NCBI GenBank assembly: GCA_964020975.1
Contig: OZ026617.1
Coordinates: 26,011,254 to 26,075,253, forward strand
Source of the DNA: Hermodice carunculata
Lineage: Eukaryota > Annelida > Polychaeta > Eunicida > Amphinomidae
DNA: 64,000 nucleotides
Reading direction: 5' to 3'
The translations under genes were made by a program, and so were the position numbers. Of the stretch, positions 12,522 to 26,615 are shown one piece after another. Within the stretch, counting starts at the first letter, position 1. Every line of letters starts with the position of its first letter. A model generated the notes under the pieces. It had not been told where the DNA came from, did no database searches, and saw only the letters and a program-made list of their open reading frames with translations.

Positions 12522-12609
<88 letters not shown>
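12522..12609. repeat. (TC)n microsatellite
   Basis: About 43 near-perfect TC units, lying between the CRTC promoter and Helitron-like copy H2. Open frames through it on both strands are artefacts of the repeat. Confidence 0.97.
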
Positions 12610-12614
<5 letters not shown>

Positions 12615-12689
12615 CTCAGCAAATTGGTCCGACATCTTATTTAAAGAATATTATATGTACGTAGAAACTCCAAACTTGACATGATTATA

Positions 12690-14034
12690 CTTACTCAAAT
12701 AAAATCTGGCTTTTTTTATGAAGAGGGGCGGCAGTCTTGAAAATTATGCAAATCATGGCCATTTGAAAATATAAACTTTGATTATCTCCAAAACTATTAT
12801 AGGTATAGGTGCCGTTTCAACTTCAATCAATAGATTTATGCTGTAAGCATATCAAATGAACCCTGAACAAAAGTTGTATAACTTTAATTTATATTGATTA
12901 GGGGCACTTGAAAAGTTTAAATGTTGAAAATATTCAAAATTATCTGGGGTAAAGGTGTCATTCAAACTTCACTTGATAGGTTTGTGCTGTAGTTGCATCC
13001 AGATACCAGCAAACAAAAGTTGTAGAATTTGGATTTATACCTATGAGGGAACTAGAAAAAATAAATGTGTAATATCAATCTTCAAATCTATTACACTCAG
13101 ACGTCACTGAAGCTAGAATCTCTAAACAGTCAGTGTGTGGTCCTATCAGTGAAGTTGAAATAATGAAATAAAGACCAACAAGAGTAAACTTGTACAGAGT
13201 CTTTGTGATAGACCAGACAGGCAATAGGCCATGATCTGTCATCAGTTGTCAATTACATGTGAATGTATATATACATTACAAGGATCTGTTGTTTACACTC
13301 GCGTCATATATAACATATATATTATACTGGACTTCATTTTTAGGTTTGTGACAGCCACATCCAATGTTGTCTGCGAAGCAGGCTTTCTACCTCCAGCGAA
13401 GGTACATAAACATCAGAACATAAACAACAGAGTCTGCTTCGCATCCAATGAGCCATGAACCAAAGCCGTAGCATTTTAAATTATGCAAGTTGGGTGAATG
13501 CACAAAATTAAAATTTTGAATAGCTTCAAAACTATTATAGATAGAGGTGCCATTTTAACTTCATTTAATAGGTTTATGGCATAGTTGTATCCAATGAACC
13601 ATGAACGAAAGTTGTACAATTTTAATTTATGCAAATAAGACGAATGCACAAAATCTAAATATTGAACAACTTCAAAACTATCATAAATAGAGGCACCATT
13701 CCAAATTCAATTTAGAGGTTTGTGACATAACCGCATCCAGTGATCCATGAACCAAAGTTGTAGGCTTTAATTTATGCAAATTAGGCAAATACACAAAATT
13801 AATATATTGAAAACTATTACAGATAGGGTTGTCATTAAAACTTCACTTTATAAGTTTGTGACATGGCCACATCCAATTAAACAAGACCAACGTTGCAGCA
13901 TTTTAATTTATGCAAATTAGGCTAATTCACAAAATTCAGATGATCTTAAACTATGGCAAAGTGTAGAATTTGAAACTGTTCTCATTTTGAAGGCACCCAG
14001 AGTTATTTGCTGTGAAGCAAATCTTCTTTTCCAG
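12690..14034 (+). mobile_element. Helitron-like non-autonomous element with tandem core, copy H2
   Basis: Six or more imperfect units of about 137-155 bp repeat the phrases 'caaaactattatagatagag', 'ggtttgtgacat', 'gcatccaatgaaccatgaac' and 'tttaatttatgcaaattagg'. The 3' end shows the hairpin ATTTGCTgtgaAGCAAAT (14,005-14,022), a T-rich spacer and CCAG (14,031-14,034), then a host T. That is a Helitron-type terminus with one change from CTAG. A 75-bp insertion (13,367-13,441) and about 270 bp of unrelated sequence (13,080-13,350) interrupt the array. The left end is approximate. Confidence 0.65.
13367..13441. mobile_element. 75-bp insertion flanked by 9-bp target-site duplication
   Basis: The core-repeat phrase CATCCAATG is duplicated at 13,358-13,366 and 13,442-13,450. 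The 75 bp between start TTGTCTGCGAAGCAG and end GAGTCTGCTTCG, which form a short inverted repeat (CGAAGCAG). The intact repeat units nearby show the uninterrupted site. It is a very short non-autonomous DNA element of unrecognised family. Confidence 0.7.
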
Positions 14035-16740
14035 TTGGTAGTTTGTATTTCTTTCTGTGGTATATGCTGAAAGTAGCGAGATGCAGCATTAGTATGTGGT
14101 GTATATACTCGCCCGATGGGTGTCAATAGTGTGAGCTATACATATGGTTGTTGGTGAGGTGATAGGTATCCTGACTATAATTTAAGACCATTGTTACGGT
14201 GGACTTCGCGACTTCATTTTTGAGGACACATAAATCTATTGTATTGCAACTTCCCTGTAAACTGAACGCCATATACATCTGTGACTACTTCTAGTTGGAA
14301 GAAGTACATATGTTTGTCGTGAGTAGCAGATGACGGAGTATTGATTTATTCCTATGTTGCGATTGCTTGCAGACAAACAGACAGAAAAAGAAAGAAACAA
14401 ACACAGTTGGTTTCAGTTTATTCTAAAAAGTTACTGTTCAGTCGCTGTAGTTATTGTCTTTATCTAATAATTTTTAATGTACATGCCATACCACTTTTTG
14501 TTAAAGAGGTGTTTTTCTTCTGCGCTATTATGTATGCATGGTGCCACGCACAACTGTTATCCTTCGGAACACAAGAAAGCCATTGATCGTTTCAAATTGG
14601 AAGATACAAAATGCATGTTCAACCCCTCGACGTCAGTCTGGCTGGTGTCTAAGGCATCAATTGTTACATGTTGGGCTTGGTTATAGAAAATTACATGAAT
14701 TTGAAAGAGGTCAAATCGCAACGCGATTGGCCAGATGTGCTGGGGCGGAACGCCCTTGTACATGGAGAACAGCCAAACGGCACACAAGCAAGAGCCACAC
14801 ACCATTCTTATGCACAAATAATGCAAATATGTATATACATGTACATGTACTTGTACTCAAACCCCATGAAAATTCGGATAAATTAAATGCAATGAAGTAA
14901 AGAATAAAGCTCACAGCTTTCTGATTCAAAGGCGCTTCAGAATTAGGTATTGGTAGCTATGTCCATTGTATGGCCGAACGTGAGTCAATTAGTCGGAAAA
15001 CTTACATGATTCACGCACGGCTTATTTTTTATGTTATCAAGGAGGGGTTCGGTTTAGTCTCCTTGATGTTATAAACCTTCAGATAAGTTGTCATGTTTCT
15101 TGTTATTTTGGGGTGTTCAAATAATCCGAACTTGATATGAGCATCGCTCATTGGCATTGCACGGTTGGCGTGCTCTGCAAGCTTAAACCGTTTTGAAACG
15201 GCTCTGATCCATGTGAAAGATCAGAGTTGAGGAGTGTCAAATCAGTGCCAGTGGGAGGCTGAATACTTTCTCCTCTGCGTGCTTTAAATATTACGTAATA
15301 ACAATTTCAATGTCTGCTCTTGAACCTGTATCAACAACCAAGCGTCAGGTTTATATATGGACACATTATATCTTTGCAACTCTAAAAAAATTCAACGAGA
15401 CCCATTTTGACTTATATAACTTTTAACTATGTGCTAGCTTGGTAATCTATTTTTCGCTGTTTTAGAAACTTTTTCTCACACAAACTCACTGGATAGCTAA
15501 AATGCCACCTGATCATGTTAACAGCAATGTCACGATCGCACGCAGGAATATAGATGGTCTCTCTTTTACCGTGAGGGAGGCCAGAGGTTTGCAAACTGCA
15601 AGACGCTCACAGCTCACAATTTATTAAATTTGACATTGTAGCACACGGGGGTGCAAATGAGGATTTGGTACTAAAACAGGGGTAAAGTTTACGTTTTTTC
15701 CAAGTTGCCCATGGACAACCAGGATATTTTCTCAAGTTGCCTCCAAACCCCTGAAGTTGACCTTTTTCTCGAATGTAAATAATTCATCAAATAATTGTAT
15801 ACGGACTGACACAGCGCTTGGTAGTTTCACAACGAGCAGTATTCCTGTGCAATTGATTTCCATTACTGCATTAGAAAAAAAATTAATTGTTGACATAATG
15901 AGAGATTATATGCATCCAAGTCAAAATAAACAAAGGTTAAAATGTAAACTTGCACATAAGCTGCTAGCTAATCAATGTGGAATATGCATGGTATTAAATC
16001 ATTGCATGCAGACCCAACGACTAAGCAAGTTTACAAATTTCCATTTTGAATTCACGAAGTGAAACTTGAAATTTTATATTCCACTTTCATAATCATAAAG
16101 GCATAGAAAATGACAAATTTATATAACCCATAAGGTCATATTGTGTTCATCTTAAAAGGTAAACATCTTATTTGATACCTTCAAGAATTTTGTGTATTCT
16201 GTTGTATATCAAGCTGAACACACAGATAATAGTTGATTGCGACCTCTCCTTTTGGTCATTTAAGTTGATAAAATGTATTCTACATGTACTTAGGTAACTC
16301 TTATGTGAAATGTATATAAATGCCACCAGATCATTTGTGATTTTTGTTCTGGCTCATTTCATATTGTAAAACACCACACAGATGAAGCTGAAAAGAAAAA
16401 GTTGCCATTTGGGGAACAAGGGAATCATCTAAAGTTGCCCCAAACTAATTTTAAGTTGTCTGAGGCAACCAGACAACCCTGAACTTGGACCCCTTCTATA
16501 AGGATATGATTTGTCTCTCAATTCGCGCCCGAAGACTCCTAACACTAATCGATATTTTGGGGGCATGGTTATATGAAGGAACAGATCAGAGAGGGAGTTA
16601 AGATGCTTCCTTGCACATATTCTGGGATCGCTTGGATTCATTTGACCAAGTCCCATTTAAACTTACCACAGGGTATTTACATTGCATTTGTATATACACG
16701 TACCAGCAATGCTTCAGTTTTTATATGTGTGATACAGCCT
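14035..16740. other. gene-free stretch
   Basis: No exon or known element was recognised. Small inverted repeats occur at 15,036-15,066 (ATCAAGGAG/CTCCTTGAT) and at 15,186-15,235 (CCGTTTTGAAACGG and CTCTGATC/GATCAGAG). A fragment near 14,690 reads HEFERGQI, faintly like a Tc1-type helix-turn-helix start, but is too short to call. Confidence 0.5.
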
Positions 16741-16749
16741 TATCCGTTG

Positions 16750-17918
<1,169 letters not shown>

Positions 17919-18983
17919 GTAGCTGCCCTCCTTCGCCCCTCCCCAAAGCTTGTCCATCTGCATGTAACTAGATTTCAGATGATTGGTGACTCTGGGGTCC
18001 GGATATATAGATATCTGCACATTAATTTTGTTACATTTATTAGAACACCTGCTGGCATGACCGATTTATGTTATCTGTTGGACAGAGAGACGATACATAT
18101 GTTTGTCTTATTTCAATTCATGCAATGGCACTAAAAGATAAGGATTGATTTCCAAAATAACTGAATATGCAGCAAGATGAGTGGTCTGTCGTGTAGTTGC
18201 ACGCACTTGGATGTATCAAAGATTACAGAAATAAGGGAAAAGTGACGAAAGGTCCGTGCTTGCAGCTATGAACATTGATATATTATTCCCAGAATGCCCG
18301 CGACTTGGCTTAATTCGAAAAACGATTTTATTTTAATTCATTTCATCGATTACACCGTAAAGTTGTCTAGCTTATATTGTTTTAATAATTTGACGTTTCT
18401 ATAAATAGGTCATGTATCGTTCAGGTGGCTCATCATTTTCACGAACAAAACTTTGTGGGTTTGTGGGGTGGTGATTGGGGTATAGGCCTTTTACTTTCGA
18501 AAGGGCAATAAGATTATGATTAGATAATCAATATGATCTTTGCATTTATCTCCGAATGGGAGGAGAGACTTAGGTAATGAGCCACACTATTTTTTCAGAT
18601 GCGTGTGTATTGACATAACAACTGGATTGCCAAATCCCTGTGCTCATCTCACCTTGAAAGCACAGATTGACCAACATAAATAATAATGTTTGGGAGAGCG
18701 TGCATATGGTCATATAACATTTCCCTCGACTATTTATTGACCTACACATCATAGCAATAATAAAGCATTTGTATTTGCAGGATATTCAGTGGGGCGAAAG
18801 ATGCTGGATTCAAATTCACTGAAGTTGCCCTGTGACATCGGAGTAGGTCACTTGTGTATTAGCCCTTACGGAAACGCATCATCAAGTCTAATCTCAAGGT
18901 ACAGCTCAAAATGTGCTTAAGTAAAAGTACAGAAAGGAATTTCAATAAATCTCCATAGTTTAAATCTTTCTGGGCCACATTTT

Positions 18984-19035
18984 GGACTGAGTCAACAGCT
19001 TTCCTCGGCAGCGAGGAAAGCTGTTGACCTAGTCC
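18984..19035. repeat. 52-bp palindrome, core of the MITE family (M5)
   Basis: The palindrome opens GGACTGAGTCAACAGCTTTC and closes with its complement, the arms matching over about 24 bp. The CAACAGCTTTCCT arm is the same as the inner palindromes of M2, M3 and M4. TTAA ends are not clear here, so it may be a trimmed copy. Confidence 0.7.
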
Positions 19036-19192
19036 ATTATGTTACTACGGCCATGCTGCGACTTATGTGAAAGGTCTTTTTGCAAGGTACATGAATCTGG
19101 CACTCAAACTAAAGCTGTTGACCTAGTCCATTATGTAACTACGGCCATGCTGGGGCAGGTCTTTTTTTATAAGGAACATGAATCTAGCACTC
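19017..19192. repeat. 94-bp tandem duplication
   Basis: The segment starting AAAGCTGTTGACCTAGTCCA recurs at 19,111 with a few substitutions and small gaps. The duplication begins inside the right arm of the M5 palindrome, suggesting that the hairpin was one breakpoint. Confidence 0.8.
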
Positions 19193-19771
19193 TTCGTTTT
19201 AAATAGCCTGACTTTCGCCGCAGTTGACACCAAAAGAGTTAAGAACCAGAATAAAGCTAGTCAAATTGAAAGACAAACCAATGAGAGGACCGTTACAATA
19301 TTGTACAATATCGATGTCTCAGCTGAAATAGTGTTCGATTTATCGAATGGACAGAAAAATTCACCAAAGTGTCCCTTCGACTTTGAGATTTTGGTTAAAA
19401 ATGCCTGTTTGTGCAGAGCTACCCCTTACATGGGATCATAATCTTGTGCAAGATCAAAGTCCTATAGATTCAATAGTTCAGAAGTTACCAAGTGCACACT
19501 GATCTTTAAAGTCAATTGGTGACTGGGTAAATTTTGTCAAGGTCACCTATTTGTAGTCTTCGGGTCTGGCCCTAAAATACAGGACCATCATCAAGTGCTA
19601 TATCAATAGATATAACTCTGCGACCTTGAAAATTAAGTCAATGTCACCCATATATAATTCCAAACTAGTTTTTAAAGGGACAATGGTCGTGCCGAATATC
19701 CTAGCCCCACTGGGTCTGCAAATAAATTTACCCCCCTCCTCGAAAAAAAGAGAGAGAGAAACACCCACTCA

Positions 19772-19773
<2 letters not shown>

Positions 19774-19845
<72 letters not shown>

Positions 19846-19854
19846 AGAGAGAGA
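19774..19854. repeat. (AG)n microsatellite
   Basis: About 40 AG units with one interruption. The flanks (19,440-19,640 and 19,980-20,070) hold low-grade dispersed sequence with AAGGTCA/TGACCTTG phrases and no gene. Confidence 0.95.
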
Positions 19855-20379
19855 ACTGATCTAACAGTTTCAGACAGAAACAATGCCTTTTCTAGATTTT
19901 CCGTGATACACACTTTAAAAAAATTTGCAAAGGTATTTGGGGCAAAAAACATGCACTGAAGCGCCATGACTCATGACCTCTTACTCTGGAGACCTACACA
20001 AAGTACATCCCACCAAGTTTGAAGATGATCCGATCATTTGCTTGGGATTAAAATTTTCACGTGTACATTTATACTGGTAGTCCCATATTGACCATGCTGG
20101 TATATGTATTATCGTTATGATTTAAAAATTAAAAAACAAACAAACAAACACCCCCCCCCCCAAAAACCCTCATTGATCCAAAAATGATAACAGCGGCATA
20201 TAATGAGAAGAGATCGAGTTCAGGTCTATTCAAATTAAAGATAATACAGCCAGCGATTTTGGAGAAATCGAACATTACAAAATCACATAACCAGTCATTT
20301 AAATACATGTAGTAGCTCTCGCTGACCAAAATAATGTCTTGCGGTATCCACAAACATTTCTACATTACCTCAATTTGAA

Positions 20380-20780
20380 ATCTTTCGGAGAAAATGTATT
20401 TAAACAGAGCCTCCAAGCTAACCCATGTTAAAAGTGGGAAATATCCCTCCTGCAGATACTGAAAAGCGCCAGGGTGAGCGCCGAAGGTGCCAAGCATAGC
20501 TAGAGATGTCTGGGGGCATGCTCCCCCAGAAAAAAAAATGAAATTTGCACCTTCATTTCCTGCATTTTGAACCATTTTGTTCACCATCAGACATATTCTG
20601 TGTGTATATAGTACAACACGGTAAAACAGTGCATCTTTACAGCCACCGATAGAATAATGCTACTTTGAAAAAAAAAATACTGAAAGCGCGAGGGCGGTAG
20701 ACTTTGTCAAAAAAAAAAAGTACCAAAAAAGCGGGAGATCTGTCACCGAAGCGGGAGATTTGGAGGCTCTATTTAAAGAT
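20380..20780. repeat. dispersed repeat with GGGGGCATGCTCCCCC palindrome
   Basis: The phrases 'gaaagcgccagggtgagcgc', 'gccgaaggtgcc' and the palindrome GGGGGCATGCTCCCCC (20,512-20,527), plus repeated 'gcgggagat' blocks at 20,735-20,760, form a composite non-coding element. I recall similar 'gggggcatgctccccc' segments scattered through other marine invertebrate genomes; this is from memory and unchecked. Confidence 0.45.
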
Positions 20781-20926
20781 CCCCTCTCCCAAATTAAACT
20801 AAGCTGAGCTAAGCTATTATTAGAGCTAATCTATGCATCACACTAAACCTGACTAAAATTAAAAATAACAAAACAAATCAAAATGAATAAATGAATAGGC
20901 TACAAAGCTGAAAGATATTTTTCTCG

Positions 20927-20928
<2 letters not shown>

Positions 20929-21020
<92 letters not shown>

Positions 21021-21030
21021 ATGTATGTGT
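20929..21030. repeat. (TA)n/(GT)n/(GTAT)n compound microsatellite
   Basis: About 31 TA units pass into GT and then GTAT units. From 21,031 to 21,702 only unremarkable AT-rich sequence is seen, apart from a short repeated 'ggaagagtaccgatac' phrase at 21,220-21,275. Confidence 0.95.
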
Positions 21031-21702
21031 GTGTGTATATATGAGTTCTGCTATATGGTATCCAGTGCGAGTTGATTACTTCTTATCGTCTGCAAAGCAT
21101 GCTATAAAATTTTTATCTCATGTTTGGGTCGATTTGTACATTTCAATACACAAAGCAAAAATAAGAACGACATTTGCAGAAAGTTTTACTACTCATCAAC
21201 ACAATTACCGATGAAACCGGAAGAGTACCGATACCATCGCAAGAGTGCTGATACCACCGGAAGAGTACCGATACATTATATCGCGGCACTGTAGCTTTTA
21301 GGCCTATGATACGGTACTTATACAAGCCTGTTATAGTACTAAAATCGACCCAAACATGAGATAAAGATTATTATAGACCTATGCCTTGATTTGTATCACT
21401 GTGTATCGGATCATATGGCCCTGTAAGCAGGGGCACCTGACCTGATACACAGAGTGGTGTAGATCAAGCCATATACCAACCTGTTTATCACCAACACATC
21501 CACATACATGCACATATATTCAGTCAATAAGTAATTTTCTTCATATGAAAACTCATTTTGTTTGTTCATACATCAATATATCAATGCGGTCCCTTTTCAA
21601 GGTAATGCTGAAGCCGAGTAGGAGAATGGGAGTGATGTTAATGTGATAAGAAGACGTTGTAGGAAAATATGACAAGAAGCACTCAGTAAAACAAGGAAAA
21701 CA

Positions 21703-22034
21703 TTTTCAAGGAAATACATTTAGATTGTACAGAGTAGACGTAAGGAGTAATTTGAGATGAACAATTCATGATCTTAATCAGAAAAAGCGTATCACAGAAC
21801 AACTATCAACAGAGCACACACACACACACTCACACACACACACATTGTTTGTGTGTGTGTTTTTTTCCTATTTTTTTTTCAAGGAAATACATTTAGATTG
21901 TACAGAGTATGTAAAGAGTAATATGATATGAACAATTCATGATCTTAATCAGAAAACCATATCACAGAACAACTATCAGTTCACACACACACTCACTCAC
22001 ACATACACACACACACATTGTTTGTGTCTGTGTT
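21703..22034. repeat. 174-bp tandem duplication with (CA)n tails
   Basis: The segment starting TTTTCAAGGAAATACATTTA at 21,703 recurs at 21,877 with about 90% identity. Each copy ends in a CA-rich run and 'attgtttgtgt'. It is a local tandem duplication. Confidence 0.85.
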
Positions 22035-22140
22035 TTCATAAAGTGCTTTGGAGGCAAAGGTTGGGGGCAAGTCAGCGGGAGATTTTTTGTGTATACACCA
22101 AAAATTCAAGCTTAAAAGACCGGGATGAATATACCTGATA

Positions 22141-22319
22141 CAGTGGTACCTCTCTTGACAGACCCCGCTGATGAGAAACCGCATATCTTTTTAAGACCGC
22201 TCTCTCAGAACACTGCGCTATCTTTTCCATGTTGTTGTACCTTTAATGAAAGACCACCTGTTTTGAGAGACCGCATTTTGACCCGCCGTAGGGGCGGTCT
22301 CTCAAAAGAGGTACCACTG
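22141..22319. mobile_element. pogo/Tigger-like MITE with TA target duplication
   Basis: The ends CAGTGGTACCTCTCTTGACA and (inverted) CAGTGGTACCTCTTTTGAGA agree over about 25 bp with two mismatches. The element is flanked by TA on both sides (22,139-22,140 and 22,320-22,321). A CAGT..ACCTC start with TA duplication is characteristic of Tc1/mariner elements of the pogo/Tigger branch. It is 179 bp and non-coding. Relics of the same kind occur at 28,262-28,410 and 50,660-50,830. Confidence 0.75.
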
Positions 22320-22321
22320 TA

Positions 22322-24040
22322 TAGGCCATACGATCTATTGCAGCTGGTGTCGAGGATTGGCCGTTGCGCCATTACGCCTGATCGCGATCTGATTAAGGGC
22401 ATTAAAAATAGTGTAGGCCTTTACCGATGAAAAGGAACAAATTATCAATTCTGTGGCTACCTTATAGCAGGCGAGGAATTTCAATACTAAATTTCACATT
22501 TTGCCCAGTTTGAAAAGGAAAAATGTGGTTCTCGGTACAATTGGAAGCTGAAGGTAAAGATATTTATATCTGATACAGGTGGCCGGGAAAAATCCCGATG
22601 ACCTTATCCCCACCTCTGAGGCTCAGGTATTTCCCAAGTCCTGTGTACAATCATGGGGCTACCAACTTTCCCTTTTCTCCCCCAAAACCGGTTAGTGCAG
22701 GTAACTGTGTTCTCTTCTAATTCTAGCATTCCATTTCTTTCCTCCCAGCACCCTACCAGAAAGTGCTGAACAGTTCAAACCCATTTCTTTCCTCCTGGTA
22801 AATCCCCTGTCAAACTTAAAATCCATGCCACACGCTCTTCTCCTTAGCGCCGAACTTCCCCTAAGCCCTTACAGTTATGATCCTCATTCTTCCATTTCCC
22901 AGAATAGTTTCCCTCATCTGTCTATTGTGTTGTGTACTAGTTGGTAGTTGAATTGTTCATTTCATGATTTTACTTTTCTTTTAAATTTAAGTTAGGCAAG
23001 GAGTTAAAGAGTCAGCCATGACAGAGTCTGTAGCAGGCAGTATCATACTCTGGTTGTAACAGGACACCCATAATGGGGGACCCAGTGTCTTTCCTTAAAC
23101 ATATGAGGTGCGAAATCTCTTGATGAGTGTTTAAGTGTGCCAGGTCTGTGGCATCCTTGTTTGGCCATCTATGGTATTGCATTTACTCTTTTGATGTGGT
23201 TGTGTAGTGACTCTTGTGCTGGTTATCCCGTGAAATGTGCCTGATGTGAGGGTAGATAGTGCTGTGTGCACACAAGTCACAGTGTGGGAAAATGTGAATG
23301 TGCAGTGTGCAGCACAAGCCAACCCACACAACAAAGGATGTGTGCTGTGAACTTGTTAATTGTGACCTGCTCTCACTTTATATGTTGTGTTGTGTGTATG
23401 TTATCTCATGTGTGCATCTTTGTGTAATGTGCATTCTTATTGTGGTGTTATAGTTGTGTGTACACATTGTGTCCCTGTCATAAGGCACATCCATCCTATA
23501 TAAAGCCTGGTATTTTCTGATAGAGGAGGATTGAAGTTTGAGGCTTCTCAAGTTGAGCAGCAAGAGTTGTCAAGTCATTAAAGGTGTGCTGTCTACTTCT
23601 ATGTAAGCTATGCCATGTTGTACACATGAATGCATCAGGAATAAAGTCATCTCAACTGCACTGCAGATCTTGACTTCAAGAACTTGTCTCTAGCAATCCT
23701 AACAATATGCATCACACCATACAAACCAATCGTGTACCCTCTCATCTGCCTCCTGGGAACAAACTCTACTACACTTACCATTGCAATCTGCAGTCCATCA
23801 CTGTATTTTTTTTTTTAGTTGATAACTCCTGTCCTATTCTGAAACAAAAGTTAGGATCCCTTCCCTCCATCCCAGCATGTACTTAAATACGGTTTCTCTA
23901 AAGCCTTGTACACGCCTTCAGTGTAGTTTTTTTCTCTCACTTCTTTTCTCCAGTCTGTTTCATCCATCTATCACTTCATTCCCTATAAAAGTTTTCCAAC
24001 CCTCAACATCATCATAACCTTTTATTTCATACCTTTCTGT
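22322..24040. other. gene-free stretch, unresolved repeats
   Basis: No exon was recognised. The part 23,340-23,700 is rich in TGTG phrases and has a TATA-like 'ctatataaagcc' (near 23,498) and AATAAA (near 23,639), an order that could reflect a decayed LTR, but ends and a primer site were not established. Confidence 0.35.
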
Positions 24041-24049
24041 TAACTTATC

Positions 24050-25440
24050 TATGTCTTAAATCCATATTGTCTGTTCTGTAACAGCTTCATTATATATTTT
24101 CTTGCACCACCTGTCCTCGCTTGCTGATTGTAAATATTTATAGTAGGTCAACTTGGCTTTGGCAATTCTGTCAGTAATGCCATTCCATCCTAACTCCGTT
24201 GCGATTGCATCTGTTGCTGTATACGGTGGTGCTCCCAGAATATATTTTCCCATTTCATTCTGTACTTTCTCTATGCCCTGGATACCCCCCTGAATTATTG
24301 CAATAGCATCTAAACCATAAACCATATAGCATTCCTGGTATTGCACCCGGTATTGCTGCTCTATCCCACAGCACTCGAGCTGTGAATGCCATATAAAAAC
24401 TATTTATTGCTATTTATTGCGGTAACTTTTATCATTCCCTTTGCACGATTCACCTTCTGCTTTATCTTTTCAATATGGTTTACCTGAACATATATTTACC
24501 TGTCGCTTTTATCTTTACCCCAAGGTACTCATATTCACCTGTCTCTCCAATTTCAATCAACTAATCTCTACCCTCTGGAATTTGGAATTCTCCCAGTCGC
24601 CATTTTCTATTGCCATCTGATTTGCTTCCTAGTGTCATAGCTTGGTTTTTGTCTTGACAAAACTCCAACTCCATTAATCACCCATTTCCCCCTACAATGT
24701 TTATCATATTCTGTAATTCTTTTTGATACTTGGCCATGAGCACAATGTATTCTGCAAAAATAACCCAGGAATTTTCTGGTGACCTATTACTCCCTCATCA
24801 CAATCCACTAGCTGTTCACCCAAGACCTTAATACTAGTAAATAGAGCGAACAAAATCGGGGAAAACACATACCCTTGTTTTATGCCCATGTTCAGCTGTG
24901 CATTTTCTACTTCTACATTACCCAATGAAAGACAGCAGTCCACATCCTTGTATACGCCTTTCGCTATTTCCAGAAAATTGCCTCCAAATCCTAACCCACT
25001 AAATTTTTCCCATAGAGCATCTCTCCATACCTTATCATATGCTTTTCTAACGTCTCAAAAAAACAAAAAACAAACAAAAAACAAAAACAAAACAAAACAA
25101 AACCAAAAAAAAAAAAAAAAAAAAAAAAACCGCACGAAAACTTTTCTCCGCTTTTGCCTTGCCAATTCCAAAACGTTAGTCAGTGTAAACACGTGATTGC
25201 CAGCCCGTCTCCCTGGTCTAAAGCCATTTTGAATATATCCCGGAAGACCAAGTTTTTCAACTATTCTGCTCAGTCTACGGTACATTAACTGACTAAATAT
25301 TTTGCTCAACTTAGGTACAATAGCAATACCCACACATTTGTCCAGGTGGTCACCTTGACGCTGTTTTCAAAATATATAAGATATCATAATCCTATTCAAC
25401 TCTCCATGTACTAGTTTCTTTTCAATAATTCTATTGAAAA
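24050..25440 (-). mobile_element. LINE fragment with reverse-transcriptase remnants
   Basis: On the minus strand, protein pieces in the order expected of a non-LTR retrotransposon are visible. They are IQNGFRPGRRAGNHVFTLTN and DVRKAYDKVWRDALW (reverse transcriptase), NMGIKQGYVFSPILFALF (the GxxQG..SP motif), and a C-terminal piece with YGLDAI...ILGAPPYT...ELGWNGITDRI. An A-rich insertion (25,058-25,130 on the plus strand) splits the domain. Frames are broken and both ends are truncated. The clade is not determined; the C-terminal piece resembles jockey/I-type elements. Confidence 0.75.
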
Positions 25441-25707
25441 CCATTTGTGAACTGTCTTTTTTTTTGGGGGGGGGGGGCTTCGTTATAAACTCATAAAATG
25501 CTGTTTATCGCCCCGGTATTTTGTACAATATAACTTTAAGAAATGTTGATAATATACCTCAATTCCTTTCCTAAAGCAGAAGCGCTCCATGTTCCGATCA
25601 GTCACGGTTCCCCTTGGTGCAGACGGGTGACTACTGCCAGCATATCCCAAAAGAAATACAATTATGAAAGTATTTGAAAACCCAAATGCCTCATTCGTTC
25701 TATGTAC

Positions 25708-25710
<3 letters not shown>

Positions 25711-25783
<73 letters not shown>
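25711..25783. repeat. (TA)n microsatellite
   Basis: About 36 uninterrupted TA units. From 25,784 to 26,615 no gene or element is recognised. Confidence 0.97.
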
Positions 25784-25784
<1 letters not shown>

Positions 25785-26615
25785 TGTACGCCTGATAAAA
25801 CTATAACCATGCTTTAATACGTTGATCATGAGCCAAGATATACCGCCCTGTGTATTTCCTCTTCAACACAGAATGCATATAGTATTCTTCTCTGTGTGGA
25901 CTACACCGTGTTTAATTTTCCCATGTGTATTAACTCTGGATAGAATATGGTCAACATTGTCTTAATGATACAATACCGGGGTTAGTAGCCGCTTTTATCC
26001 ACGTGTCCTCAGCTGTTACATCGTTTAACTAACCTATCCCAAGTTGAATGCAACCGTTTAGTATTACCGTGTCAACATTTAACATTTATATGTTGTAACA
26101 TTCGCAGCATCGCTGCTCAGTACTTATCACTCTATAAATGTAAGTTTGTGAGTTATGTCTCAGTGAACTTCTGAGTCGACCAGAAAATGTTACCTGACAT
26201 GAACGGCATGCAGCAACCTGGTGTGACTTATGAAAAGGCTATATTCGGCAGGCCTGCTTATTATTACTTTGACCAGTGTCTAGCACCTTTAAAACTGCAG
26301 AGCCACTAACTTGATTTATATTCATGTTATTTTTGTCACCCTCTTCTTAAATGTGTCGTTAAAGCTAAAGCCCATTCGAAAACACGTAAGGGCATTTAAA
26401 ATGTTCCACCTTGTAAACTTCAGAATTTGGTCAGGACGGCCCTCGTAAGTTGCCATTTGCGGACAAAAAAGTGCCTCGGATTCAACTGGTTCTTTCTTTC
26501 TTCTTCTGTTTTTAATTCCTAAAACTTGATCATGCTTGTTTACTGCAGGCCTGAATCGTATATTCAAGGACAGCTGCATTCCATGTGGTCTGTATTTTAT
26601 ATTTCGCTCATGAAA

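Noticed and set aside
14690-14790. HEFERGQI phrase resembling the start of a Tc1-type transposase.
   Set aside because: Only a few residues match and neither terminal repeats nor further transposase motifs are present.
22930-23700. TATA-like and AATAAA signals in LTR order.
   Set aside because: Neither ends nor primer-binding site could be placed; too weak to call an LTR.
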